Position numbers and translations under genes: made by a program. The notes beneath the pieces are model-generated. The model saw nothing but the letters and a program-made list of their open reading frames with translations, was not told where the DNA came from and did not search any database. Below, in pieces: positions 1 through 6,292 of a stretch of 12,568 nt of DNA. Position 1 is the first letter of the stretch. Every line of letters begins with the position of its first letter. This DNA comes from an uncultured Collinsella sp. (GTDB lineage: Bacteria > Actinomycetota > Coriobacteriia > Coriobacteriales > Coriobacteriaceae): assembly GCA_900556675.1 (NCBI GenBank), contig USQE01000017.1:1-12568 (forward strand), read 5' to 3'.

Positions 1-2034
1 GGTGAGGTGCGCGATGTCCTCGGCAGAAAGAATGGTCGAAGTGCCGTCGGCACCGGCGCGATCGCGGGCGAGCAGGGCCGCACCGTAGGCGCCCATGCAG
101 CCGGCGATGTCGGGGCGCACGGCATGCACGCCGGTGAGCTGCTCAAATGCGCGCAGCGTGGCATCGGACATAAAGGTGCCGCCCTGGACGATCACCTGGC
201 TGCCGATCTCCTTGGGGTCGCGCAGCTTAATGACCTTGAACAGGGCATTCTTGATGACGGAATAGGACAGGCCGGCGGCGATGTCGCCCACCGTGGCGCC
301 TTCCTTTTGCGCCTGCTTAACGCGCGAGTTCATAAAGACCGTGCAGCGGCTGCCCAGGTCGACCGGGGCCTTGGCATGGATGGCGGCGTTGGCGAACGCG
401 CGCACGTCCATGTTCATAGAGACGGCGAAGCTCTCGATAAAGCTACCGCAACCCGACGAGCAGGCCTCGTTGAGCATGATGTGCTCGATAACGCCGTCCT
501 TGACGCGCAGGCACTTCATGTCCTGGCCGCCGATGTCCAGAATGAACTCGACGCCGGGTAGGAACGCCTTGGCGCCGCGCAGGTGAGCGACGGTCTCGAT
601 TTCGCCGGAGTCGGCCTTGAGGGCCTCGATGAGCAGTGCCTCGCCGTAGCCCGTGGTAGTCACGTGGCCGATAGTGCAGCCGGCGGGGATGTGGTTGTAG
701 AAATCGGCCATGATGACCTTGGCCGTGCCTAGGATGTCGCCGTTGTTGTTGCCGTACCAGGTGTGCAGCAGCTGACCGTCCTCGCCCACGAGCGCGGCCT
801 TCATGGTGGTGGAGCCGGCGTCGATGCCGATGAACACGCGGCCGGTGTAGCCGTCGAGCTTGCCCTTGGGGACGACCTCGGTGTCGTGGCGGGTCTTGAA
901 CTCGGCAAAATCCTCATCGGTGGCAAAGAGCGGATCCAGACGCTCGACCTCGGCACCTTGTGTGTCACCCAGGGCATCGATGGCCTCGATGAGCTGCGGG
1001 AACGTGCTGAGCTTATTGGACTCGTGCGCCATGGCGGCGCCGCTCGCCACAAACAGGTGAGCGTTTTGGGGCACAATGCGGTGCTCTTCGTCCAGGTTGA
1101 GCGTGAGGTAGAAGCGGTGGCGCAGCTCAGAGAGATACTGCAGCGGGCCGCCCAGGAAGGCGACGTTGCCGCGAATGGGACGGCCGCACGCCAGACCCGA
1201 GATGGTCTGGGTCACGACGGCTTGGAAGATGGAGGCCGCCACGTCCTCGGGGCGGGCGCCCTCGTTGAGCAGCGGCTGGACGTCGGTCTTGGCAAAAACG
1301 CCGCAGCGGCTGGCGATGGGATAGATGGTGGTGGCGTTGGCCGCGAGTTCGTTAAGGCCGCTGGCGTCGGTGTGCAGCAGGGTTGCCATCTGGTCGATGA
1401 ACGCGCCCGTACCGCCGGCACAGGTGCCGTTCATGCGCTGCTCGATGCCGTTGTCGAAGTAGATGATCTTGGCGTCCTCGCCGCCCAGCTCGATGGCGAC
1501 GTCGGTGGCCGGGATGAGGGTCTCGACGGCACGCTTGCTGGCGATGACCTCTTGGACAAACTCCAGGTCGAGCCACTGGGACAGCAGCAGGCCACCCGAG
1601 CCGGTAATGGCGCAGGTCATCTGGGCCGTCGGCAGCACGGTCGCAGCGCCCTCGAACAGATCGCGGGCGCAGGCACGGACGTCGGTGTGGTGGCGCTGGT
1701 ACTTGGCGTAGACAATCTGGTTGTCGTCGTTGAGCACAGCGAGCTTAACGGTGGTGGAGCCCACGTCGATGCCCAAGTGCAGGTTGCCGTGGGCGTTGCC
1801 GGGGTTGAAGATCGCGCCTTCGGGGGTGTGGGCGGCGGCTACGGGCTCAGCGGCGGTGGCGGACTCGCTAGCGACGGACGTCTCCCCTGCCGCGTTCTTG
1901 GCATCGGCAACTGCCTCGGCAACTTTCTCGGCAGCTGCGGTCGCGGCCTTCTGCGCGGCATCCACCACGGCGGGTGCAGCCTCACGCGCGGCAGCGACCA
2001 TACGGTCCTTAATGCCCTCGACGAGTTTGCTCAT
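1..2034 (-). CDS. 2-hydroxyacyl-CoA dehydratase activase, tandem-domain type (N-terminal 678 residues; runs off the left edge)
   Basis: This is the N-terminal part of a BadF/BadG/BcrA/BcrD-family ATPase, related to HgdC, the ATP-driven iron-sulfur activator of 2-hydroxyacyl-CoA dehydratases. Two ASKHA-fold copies are visible. Copy 1 has [10 protein letters not shown] at 88-97, [11 protein letters not shown] at 202-212 (Cys205) and SRCGVF around Cys244. Copy 2 has [10 protein letters not shown] from 403, [11 protein letters not shown] from 522 (Cys525) and SRCTVF around Cys564. The four cysteines fall where HgdC homologues bind their [4Fe-4S] cluster. Family knowledge: such tandem proteins usually continue into DUF2229/HgdB-like domains for about 1,400-1,500 residues, so about half should lie outside the window. 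Residues 1-85 are an Ala-rich, probably helical extension ahead of the first domain. The start is ATG with GAGGAG just upstream, 11 bp after the TetR stop, which suggests one operon. The substrate is unknown, and the true enzyme partner is not in view. Confidence 0.9.
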   Translation of the reverse strand, partial: MSKLVEGIKDRMVAAAREAAPAVVDAAQKAATAAAEKVAEAVADAKNAAGETSVASESATAAEPVAAAHTPEGAIFNPGNAHGNLHLGIDVGSTTVKLAVLNDDNQIVYAKYQRHHTDVRACARDLFEGAATVLPTAQMTCAITGSGGLLLSQWLDLEFVQEVIASKRAVETLIPATDVAIELGGEDAKIIYFDNGIEQRMNGTCAGGTGAFIDQMATLLHTDASGLNELAANATTIYPIASRCGVFAKTDVQPLLNEGARPEDVAASIFQAVVTQTISGLACGRPIRGNVAFLGGPLQYLSELRHRFYLTLNLDEEHRIVPQNAHLFVASGAAMAHESNKLSTFPQLIEAIDALGDTQGAEVERLDPLFATDEDFAEFKTRHDTEVVPKGKLDGYTGRVFIGIDAGSTTMKAALVGEDGQLLHTWYGNNNGDILGTAKVIMADFYNHIPAGCTIGHVTTTGYGEALLIEALKADSGEIETVAHLRGAKAFLPGVEFILDIGGQDMKCLRVKDGVIEHIMLNEACSSGCGSFIESFAVSMNMDVRAFANAAIHAKAPVDLGSRCTVFMNSRVKQAQKEGATVGDIAAGLSYSVIKNALFKVIKLRDPKEIGSQVIVQGGTFMSDATLRAFEQLTGVHAVRPDIAGCMGAYGAALLARDRAGADGTSTILSAEDIAHLT

Positions 2035-2045
2035 TGTCTCTCCTC

Positions 2046-2756
2046 TTAGTTGTTGGACTCGACGGTTGCGGCGGTGTCGGCCGCGTCCTCGAGCTGCAGG
2101 TTCAATAGCTTCATGCCGTATTCCGGCACGTTGATATCGATTGGTTGGCCATACAGGTCACCAGGGCGCACAAAAGCGAGCACCGTCATAATGCGCGCCA
2201 TGGCCTCGGGCGATTCGGTGAGCCCACGCTCAAACCAGCGCTGAATCATGCCGACCTCGGCGCTCACGACGTAGGTGACGTAGTAGTCAAAGAACGTGCC
2301 CAGCGCCAGGCCCAAAATGCCCGTCTGCGCACGCGGCACCACGGCCTCACGAGCGGTGTCGATGATCCTTTTAATGAAGGCCTGGTCGCCGCCCGGACCC
2401 AGCAGCGCACCGATTAAGTCGCGGTTGGCCGCAAGGTAGCGCAGCAACTCAACCGAACCGGACGCCGGCTCGAGCTCATCGATGTTGTGATAGAGATCGG
2501 GCAGCTGAGCTGCGGTGATGAGCTCAATGCGCTCGCGGATCTCGGCCAGCAAGCCGTCCTCGATTTGATTGATAAAGTCGGGGATATCGCGGTAATGCGA
2601 ATAGAACGTGCGACGCGTAAGGCCAGCGCGCTCGGTGAGCGACGCGACATTAATGCGCGAAAGGTCGCCGCTTTCGGCAAGCTCGCTGGCAAGTGCCTGG
2701 CGAAGGGCACGCTGCGAGCGAAGGGACCGGCGATCGCATTTCTCGAGCTGGGACAA
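2046..2756 (-). CDS. TetR/AcrR-family transcriptional regulator upstream of the activase
   Basis: This is a 236-residue one-component repressor. The N-terminal DNA-binding domain has the TetR helix-turn-helix at about residues 33-58 ([20 protein letters not shown]), followed by a ligand/dimer domain rich in aromatic and aliphatic residues. The start is taken as TTG, because AAGGAGG lies just upstream (a 4-5 nt spacer) and no in-frame ATG fits. It is followed after 11 bp by the activase gene, so the two are probably co-transcribed and the regulator probably controls the pair. Two palindromic sites lie just upstream (2788-2822), placed for autoregulation. The ligand cannot be read from the sequence; an acyl-CoA or organic acid linked to the activase would be a guess. 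Family assignment is firm; the target is inferred from position. Confidence 0.9.
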   Translation of the reverse strand: MSQLEKCDRRSLRSQRALRQALASELAESGDLSRINVASLTERAGLTRRTFYSHYRDIPDFINQIEDGLLAEIRERIELITAAQLPDLYHNIDELEPASGSVELLRYLAANRDLIGALLGPGGDQAFIKRIIDTAREAVVPRAQTGILGLALGTFFDYYVTYVVSAEVGMIQRWFERGLTESPEAMARIMTVLAFVRPGDLYGQPIDINVPEYGMKLLNLQLEDAADTAATVESNN

Positions 2757-2787
2757 GCGTCCTCCTTGTTACTCAACCTGTGCGCTA

Positions 2788-2830
2788 TTGCACAGTGCGA
2801 GTATTATTGCACACCGTGTGCATCAACACG
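2788..2830 (-). promoter_or_regulatory. Promoter region of the TetR-activase operon with two operator-like palindromes
   Basis: TGCACACCGTGTGCA (2808-2822) is a 7-bp-arm palindrome, and GCACAGTGC (2790-2798) is a shorter one. Both are preceded on the plus strand by the same word, ATTGCACA. Read on the minus strand, the larger palindrome follows a TTGATG that could serve as -35 and precedes an AT-rich stretch (AATAATACT) usable as -10. A repressor bound there would block transcription, which fits autorepression by the adjacent TetR protein. The palindromes are seen directly; the promoter hexamers are weak matches. Confidence 0.5.
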
Positions 2831-2848
2831 TAAAGGCAATATTTTGGA

Positions 2849-2877
2849 TGTGACAAAGGGACAGTCCCTTTGTCACA
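2849..2877. repeat. 29-nt perfect palindrome, GGGACAGTCCC-core dispersed repeat (copy 1)
   Basis: The arm TGTGACAAAGGGAC is followed by one central A and its exact reverse complement, giving 14-bp arms. It lies between the TetR promoter and the small antisense RNA promoter. A near-identical element with a slightly different stem occurs at 3259-3285, and the same GGGACAG core occurs at 11941-11981 and 12084-12100. This behaviour resembles REP-type intergenic palindromes moved by Y1 (RAYT) transposases. No such transposase is in this window. Confidence 0.8.
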
Positions 2878-2908
2878 ACCCACCTGGCTTTTGGAGCGGC
2901 ATTACCGA

Positions 2909-2937
2909 TTGTCCAAAATGTCATTCGTGGGTAGAAT
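2909..2937 (+). promoter_or_regulatory. Sigma70-type promoter for a putative antisense RNA
   Basis: The -35 is TTGTCC (2909-2914) and the -10 is TAGAAT (2932-2937), with an ideal 17-bp spacer. Initiation would fall near 2944. There is no ORF with a ribosome binding site downstream on this strand. What follows is two stable hairpins, the second ending in a T-rich tract, convergent with the 41-residue ORF at 3131-3006 on the other strand. This is a sequence match only. Confidence 0.6.
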
Positions 2938-2943
2938 AATGTC

Positions 2944-3029
2944 GACGGCAGCCCAAGTTCTGCAAAGCTGGGCAGCGCCGTTGTTTGCATTAGGGGGTCA
3001 ACGCCTTAGCGGCGGCGACCCCTTCTGTT
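2944..3029 (+). ncRNA. Putative ~85-nt cis-antisense RNA (candidate type I antitoxin)
   Basis: The predicted transcript starts just after a TTGTCC-N17-TAGAAT promoter. Stem-loop 1 (2943-2983) has a 7-bp outer stem (one G-U pair), a small internal loop and a 5-bp inner stem (GCCCA/TGGGC), with a 13-nt loop. Stem-loop 2 (2994-3022) pairs GGGGTC with GACCCC outside and CGCC with GGCG inside, and is followed by TTCTGTT, like an intrinsic terminator. The RNA would be complementary to the last ~8 codons and the 3' untranslated region of the small ORF on the minus strand. Convergent overlap at the toxin mRNA 3' end is the layout of the Bacillus bsr/SR and txpA/RatA type I systems (established knowledge). 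Its existence as an RNA is inferred. Confidence 0.5.
2994..3028 (+). terminator. Rho-independent terminator of the putative antisense RNA
   Basis: The hairpin has a 6-bp GGGGTC/GACCCC outer stem (2994-2999 and 3017-3022) and a 4-bp CGCC/GGCG inner stem closing a TTAGC loop. On the plus strand it is followed by TTCTGTT. It overlaps the stop codon (3006-3008) of the minus-strand small ORF. On the minus strand the following bases are not T-rich, so it points to plus-strand termination. Confidence 0.6.
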
Positions 3030-3131
3030 GCGCTTCGAACGCTGCTTGAGTGCCTCGGAAAGGCCGACAAGCGCCGTGAAGAACGAGACCAAAGCGGTCA
3101 GAAGTCTCACGAAATCAATCAAATCGGTCAT
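3006..3131 (-). CDS. 41-residue single-membrane-segment peptide with basic tail (candidate type I toxin)
   Basis: This is a short ORF with an ATG start and a good ribosome binding site (GGAGGT, 7-nt spacer). The peptide starts MTDLIDFVRLLTALVSF and continues with a hydrophobic helix through about residue 24. A short amphipathic stretch follows, and it ends in a strongly basic tail (KQRSKRNRRGRRR). I recognise no specific family. The shape (one membrane helix plus a positively charged end, under 50 residues) is that of type I toxins such as TisB, TxpA and BsrG. The gene lies alone on its own AT-rich promoter with an SOS-like box about 90 nt upstream, and it faces a convergent promoter and terminator. 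The alternative is a small holin-like or membrane-regulatory peptide. That it is coding is supported by the ribosome binding site and residue pattern; toxicity is inference. Confidence 0.6.
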   Translation of the reverse strand: MTDLIDFVRLLTALVSFFTALVGLSEALKQRSKRNRRGRRR

Positions 3132-3195
3132 GGGCATCACCTCCCATCAGATGGAGGGCGCTGCCCGGCACATGGAACTGCCGTCAACGATACCG

Positions 3196-3235
3196 ATTCT
3201 ATCAAAACTTAGTTATATATACGAATATATGTTCG
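3196..3235 (-). promoter_or_regulatory. LexA/SOS-like box and promoter upstream of the small peptide gene
   Basis: Read on the minus strand, 3235-3222 is CGAACATATATTCG. It differs at one position from CGAACATATGTTCG, the LexA box of Bacillus-type and actinobacterial genomes (core GAAC-N4-GTTC). Downstream is TAGAAT (3201-3196), a good -10. With an 18-bp spacer the -35 (TTCGTA, 3225-3220) overlaps the box, so a bound repressor would block the promoter. The region is AT-rich compared with its surroundings. The match is seen directly; LexA control is inferred. Confidence 0.5.
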
Positions 3236-3258
3236 CATGCCAAGGGTGCAGGGCCCTC

Positions 3259-3285
3259 GTGACAAAAGGACAGTCCTTTTGTCAC
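3259..3285. repeat. 27-nt perfect palindrome, GGACAGTCC-core dispersed repeat (copy 2)
   Basis: The arm GTGACAAAAGGAC, a central A and the exact reverse complement give 13-bp arms. It starts one base past the stop codon of the HAD phosphatase gene, so in RNA it could act as a 3'-end hairpin for that gene, although no T-tract follows. It differs from copy 1 (2849-2877) by compensating changes on both arms (AAAGGGAC versus AAAAGGAC), so the stem is preserved while the sequence drifts. Confidence 0.8.
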
Positions 3286-3286
3286 A

Positions 3287-4150
3287 TCATTCGATGACGG
3301 TGCGGGAGTTTTGCTTGTGCATGGTGGCGAGCATGTGTTTGGGAACGGCGTGGACCATGCAGCTGCCGATAGTCGCGCTCGCGGCGGCCTTGGCCGCGTC
3401 ACTGCCATTCTTGGTGGCATAGCTGTGACGGAAACGCTTGAGCATGGCGATGTCGTTGCCGCCGTCGCCGTAAACCGCGACCTCGTCCTCGGCAATACCG
3501 TAGTAGCCCGCCAGCCAGGCCACGCTCTCGCCCTTGTTGCACGCCACGTCCGTGATCTCGAACATCACCGGATCGAACGGCGCGTTGACCACACGGTCCG
3601 AGCGCTCGGCAAGATAGGCCTTAAGGTCGCGCTCCAGCTCGGGCGAGGTCACGCGGCAGTTGATCTTGCACACATCGTGGCGCAGGATGTCACCGATCGA
3701 CTGGTCGAAGTACTGTTCCTCGTGGTACCCGCCACGCGCACGCATGCCGCGCATCACGATGCGCTTGATAGGACTGTCCTTTTTAAAGCCCGCCTGGTGC
3801 ATCTCGAACGATCCGCTCGAAAACATGCCATCGGGCGTGGAGCAATCAAAGCAAATGTCCGGAAACTCCTTGAGCAGCTCCTCGGTGACCTGCGGGTCGA
3901 TGGTCCAGGTCTTGAGCACCTCGCCATGGCTGTCGCGCACGATGGAGCCGTTAGAGCAGCAGGCGTCAAGCGCCAGGCCCGTAAAGCCATGCTCGCCGAC
4001 CGGCAGCGTCGAGCGCCCGGTCGCGGGAACCACATGCAGGCCAGCCTCGGTCAGCTCGCGAATGGCACGGCGAATGGTCCCGTCTGCCTCGTGCAGGGCA
4101 TTCAACAGCGTTCCGTCTAAGTCACTCGCAAACATCTTGATCATGGGCAT
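3287..4150 (-). CDS. Cof-type HAD-superfamily (IIB) sugar-phosphate phosphatase
   Basis: This is a 287-residue cytosolic phosphatase. All four HAD motifs are visible: motif I DLDGTLLN near the N-terminus (nucleophile and acid-base Asp), motif II PATGRS, motif III the Lys in KGESVAWLAGYYGI, and motif IV GDGGNDIAML. The large insert between motifs II and III is the IIB cap, which sets substrate choice. Relatives (YidA, YbjI, SupH) dephosphorylate sugar phosphates or flavin intermediates, so the substrate is open. The start is ambiguous between ATG at 4150 (MPMIKMF) and ATG at 4144 (MIKMF). AAGGAGAGG serves either, and an upstream in-frame start at 4237 has no ribosome binding site. The ribosome binding site and first codons lie inside a 22-bp-arm inverted repeat. 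The neighbours do not indicate a pathway. Confidence 0.88.
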   Translation of the reverse strand: MPMIKMFASDLDGTLLNALHEADGTIRRAIRELTEAGLHVVPATGRSTLPVGEHGFTGLALDACCSNGSIVRDSHGEVLKTWTIDPQVTEELLKEFPDICFDCSTPDGMFSSGSFEMHQAGFKKDSPIKRIVMRGMRARGGYHEEQYFDQSIGDILRHDVCKINCRVTSPELERDLKAYLAERSDRVVNAPFDPVMFEITDVACNKGESVAWLAGYYGIAEDEVAVYGDGGNDIAMLKRFRHSYATKNGSDAAKAAASATIGSCMVHAVPKHMLATMHKQNSRTVIE

Positions 4151-4199
4151 GCCTCTCCTTCGTCTGCACAATATTGTAGACGAAGGAGAGGCATGCCCA
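4144..4199. repeat. 22-bp-arm inverted repeat spanning the ribosome binding site and start of the HAD gene
   Basis: The arms 4144-4165 and 4178-4199 are exact reverse complements. The 12-nt centre contains the further palindrome ACAATATTGT, so an almost continuous 27-bp hairpin is possible. On the minus strand the second arm carries AAGGAGAGGCATGCCC, the HAD ribosome binding site and start. The first arm lies just upstream of a -10-like TACAAT (4178-4173). RNA read through from the MFS gene would fold and hide the ribosome binding site; RNA starting in the centre would not. It could also be a protein-binding operator. Confidence 0.85.
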
Positions 4200-4259
4200 A
4201 ACAATGCCGTCACGGCGCGACGTGCCACTGCCTCCACAAATTCACGGTGCCCCAGCGCG

Positions 4260-5522
4260 TTAAGGCAATCGCCACAAGCGACTTTTCAGCCGATAAAACA
4301 GCGCCGTCGTCAACGTCAGCACCGCAAACATGCCTGCGAATACAATCGCCGGTGTCCATCGATCATATGCGAGCCCGTAAACCAATTGGCCAATAGGCGT
4401 TGCACAGGAAAGCATCATATAAACGAGTGCCAGCACTTTTCCGCAGAGTTCCTTTGGCGCTGACCGCTGAACGAATGAAACGATTTCGACCGATGTAATG
4501 CTTGCCCACGCCATGACCCATGCCGAGCCGGCCGCAAGCGCGGCAAACGCAAATTCATCAGGACCGCTCAGTAGCGTGACAATAATCGGTACGACTCCAA
4601 AACAGATCATCGCAACATATCGAAATATGCCCTTGAAGGAAAAACGATGCGGCCAAATACCGACCAAACCACTGCCGACAAGACCACCCAAGCCCATAGC
4701 CACCTCAATAATCCCAACAAAGGATGACTGTATTCCGAGATGCTTTGAAACAACAATGGGAGCACCAATCGTTAGCCCAACTAACGCAAGGTTCAAAATA
4801 GCCGCAAGCAAAAACACAACGAGCAATGATGCGTTTTGAGCCAGGTACCGAATCGACTCCCGGAAATCGCTTCGGCATGTCGAGCAAGTCGTACTGTCCC
4901 CTGTCATTCCAGATGAGGCATATCGCTTGAGTGTGCCCCCGAACAGCAGGGCTGACATCGCAAACGTCAACGCCGCGGTTTCGCATAGAGCATCGATACC
5001 AAAGCACCCATAGACTGCCGTCCCGACTACAGGCCCCAAGATATTGCTCGCCATGGTTACCTGCGAGACCAGCGCTGTGGCACGCTCAACCTTTTCTTGG
5101 CCCATCATGTGCACCGTCTCAATTTGAAGCATCGGTTTCAGCAGCGATTGGATGCCATATTGGACGCAAAGTATTGCCACCACGACAACGGCAAGAGGCA
5201 GCGACCGCTTCATGGGGATAAACAACAGCGATGCAGCCATCAGAACAATGCCGAGTACCACAAGAACCCCGCGATGTCTCCCGCGATCCGCCAAGATTCC
5301 GCCAGCCGGAGTCGCAAGTATGCCCGGCACGAACGCTATCGCCGCGACGGCACCATATAACGTTGATGAGCCGCTGCAATCGAACAAGTAAAGCGGGCAC
5401 GCAAAGCACAGTGCCGACAACATCGAATACGCGCACAGCTGTGCAACAAGAAGACCGAAAAGCCTGATAGATCGCACTGTTTTTTGCGTCAACGAGACGC
5501 TACTCCCCCGCATTCCAGCCAT
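4260..5522 (-). CDS. MFS drug-efflux transporter (DHA3-like, 12 TM)
   Basis: This is a 420-residue major facilitator protein. About twelve hydrophobic segments run the length. The family loop motif A is clear after TM2 (GGILADRGRHRGVLV, about residues 76-90). The second half (SFVQRSAPKELCGKVLALVY) resembles the macrolide/multidrug exporters of the MefA/DHA3 group. It should expel a small hydrophobic compound using the proton gradient. ATG at 5522 is chosen because AGGGGG precedes it by about 8 nt; upstream in-frame starts would run through the operator. Two copies of a palindromic operator lie in the 100 bp before the gene, directly after a TetR gene on the same strand, so repression by that TetR is the obvious reading. 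The gene is visibly more AT-rich at third codon positions than its neighbours, which hints at horizontal origin. The substrate is not predictable. Confidence 0.85.
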   Translation of the reverse strand: MAGMRGSSVSLTQKTVRSIRLFGLLVAQLCAYSMLSALCFACPLYLFDCSGSSTLYGAVAAIAFVPGILATPAGGILADRGRHRGVLVVLGIVLMAASLLFIPMKRSLPLAVVVVAILCVQYGIQSLLKPMLQIETVHMMGQEKVERATALVSQVTMASNILGPVVGTAVYGCFGIDALCETAALTFAMSALLFGGTLKRYASSGMTGDSTTCSTCRSDFRESIRYLAQNASLLVVFLLAAILNLALVGLTIGAPIVVSKHLGIQSSFVGIIEVAMGLGGLVGSGLVGIWPHRFSFKGIFRYVAMICFGVVPIIVTLLSGPDEFAFAALAAGSAWVMAWASITSVEIVSFVQRSAPKELCGKVLALVYMMLSCATPIGQLVYGLAYDRWTPAIVFAGMFAVLTLTTALFYRLKSRLWRLP

Positions 5523-5535
5523 AAGCCTGCCCCCT

Positions 5536-5556
5536 ATACATACCATTAGTATGTAT
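5536..5556. promoter_or_regulatory. TetR-type operator 1, upstream of the MFS gene
   Basis: ATACATAC-N5 (CATTA)-GTATGTAT is a perfect 8-bp-arm palindrome. Its edge is 14 nt from the MFS start codon, overlapping the probable transcription start, so occupancy should repress. A second copy of the same motif lies at 5601-5621. Confidence 0.7.
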
Positions 5557-5600
5557 TTAATGACTTGAAAAGGGCAGCCGTGGCTACCCTTACAAATCAA

Positions 5601-5621
5601 TTACATACCGTCAGTATCTAT
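5601..5621. promoter_or_regulatory. TetR-type operator 2 (imperfect copy)
   Basis: TTACATAC-N5 (CGTCA)-GTATCTAT matches operator 1 in length, spacing and the CATAC/GTAT cores, with 6 of 8 arm pairs kept. It begins one base past the TetR stop codon. The two operator centres are 65 bp apart, about six helical turns, so both would face the same side of the helix. Confidence 0.65.
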
Positions 5622-5622
5622 A

Positions 5623-6285
5623 TTACCACCCAGCACGGTTCCATACGTCCCATATCTGAGCCGTTGTCTGGAGCACTTCATTACCCAAATCGAGCCCCAC
5701 CGCGGCCGCCATCTGCGCCAAACATTGCGCGCGAGCGAGCATTCGACCCTTGTTCTCAAGCGGACGGAACAGCGGCAGCAGCCAAAGATTCGCTAACAAC
5801 GATACGGCCTCCGCTGCTTCGCGCGGGCATTCGCACGCAATGGAGCCGTCGGCGATGCCCTCCTCGATCACTGGCAGGAGATAGCCATCGGCCGACTCGT
5901 CAAACGAGCCCTGGTACTGCATCGCCAGTAGACGCGAGCTTTTTACCGGATCTGCCGCAGGATGCATGCGTGCCCATAGCTCAATTTGCGGAACGACAGA
6001 CTCGGGCGCGTACAGTCGCTTGAGCTTTTGGGCTCCGGTCATATTGCCGATACCAAGCGTTGAGCGACGTTGCTCAACAATCGGAGCCATTGCCCGATCA
6101 AATGCGGCGTTGAAAATCTCCTCTTTGCTCTTAAAGTGATGATAGACAGCGCCCTTGGTCATGCCATCGAGGCGGTCGACGATATCTTGAATGCTCGTCC
6201 CCTCATAACCCTGTGCGCAGAATAGCTCCAGCGCCGCGTCGAGAATCTTCGCGACCGTCTCCTCGGGATATTTATTACGCCCCAT
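5623..6285 (-). CDS. TetR/AcrR-family regulator of the adjacent efflux pump
   Basis: This is a 220-residue repressor. MGRNKYPEETVAKILDAALE is a typical start for this subgroup, and the helix-turn-helix ends in MTKGAVYHHFKSKEEIF at about 43-59. The C-terminal domain should bind the inducer, probably a pump substrate. I take ATG 6285 as the start because the TetR fold begins about 10 residues later. ATG 6321 adds 12 residues and lies 6 nt past a TAAAAT (-10), so a leaderless start there is possible. The gene is followed after 100 bp by the MFS gene, with two operators in between. An exact 12-bp inverted repeat flanks the start region (6293-6346). Family and local target are well supported; the ligand is unknown. 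Confidence 0.87.
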   Translation of the reverse strand: MGRNKYPEETVAKILDAALELFCAQGYEGTSIQDIVDRLDGMTKGAVYHHFKSKEEIFNAAFDRAMAPIVEQRRSTLGIGNMTGAQKLKRLYAPESVVPQIELWARMHPAADPVKSSRLLAMQYQGSFDESADGYLLPVIEEGIADGSIACECPREAAEAVSLLANLWLLPLFRPLENKGRMLARAQCLAQMAAAVGLDLGNEVLQTTAQIWDVWNRAGW

Positions 6286-6292
6286 AATCTGT

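Noticed and set aside
763..2049. 428-codon plus-strand open frame
   Set aside because: It is antisense to the activase, whose motifs are unmistakable. It is Gly/His/Asp-rich as expected from the reverse of a high-GC gene.
3028..3297. 89-codon plus-strand frame across the small-peptide locus
   Set aside because: No ribosome binding site; it crosses the terminator region, the SOS-like box and a palindrome. The minus-strand 41-codon ORF is far better supported.
4193..4396. Plus-strand 67-codon frame starting in the mirrored arm of the inverted repeat, with AAGGAGAGG upstream
   Set aside because: The ribosome binding site is only the mirror image of the HAD one, and the frame runs antisense into the MFS gene. 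No protein pattern is seen, although the coincidence is noted.
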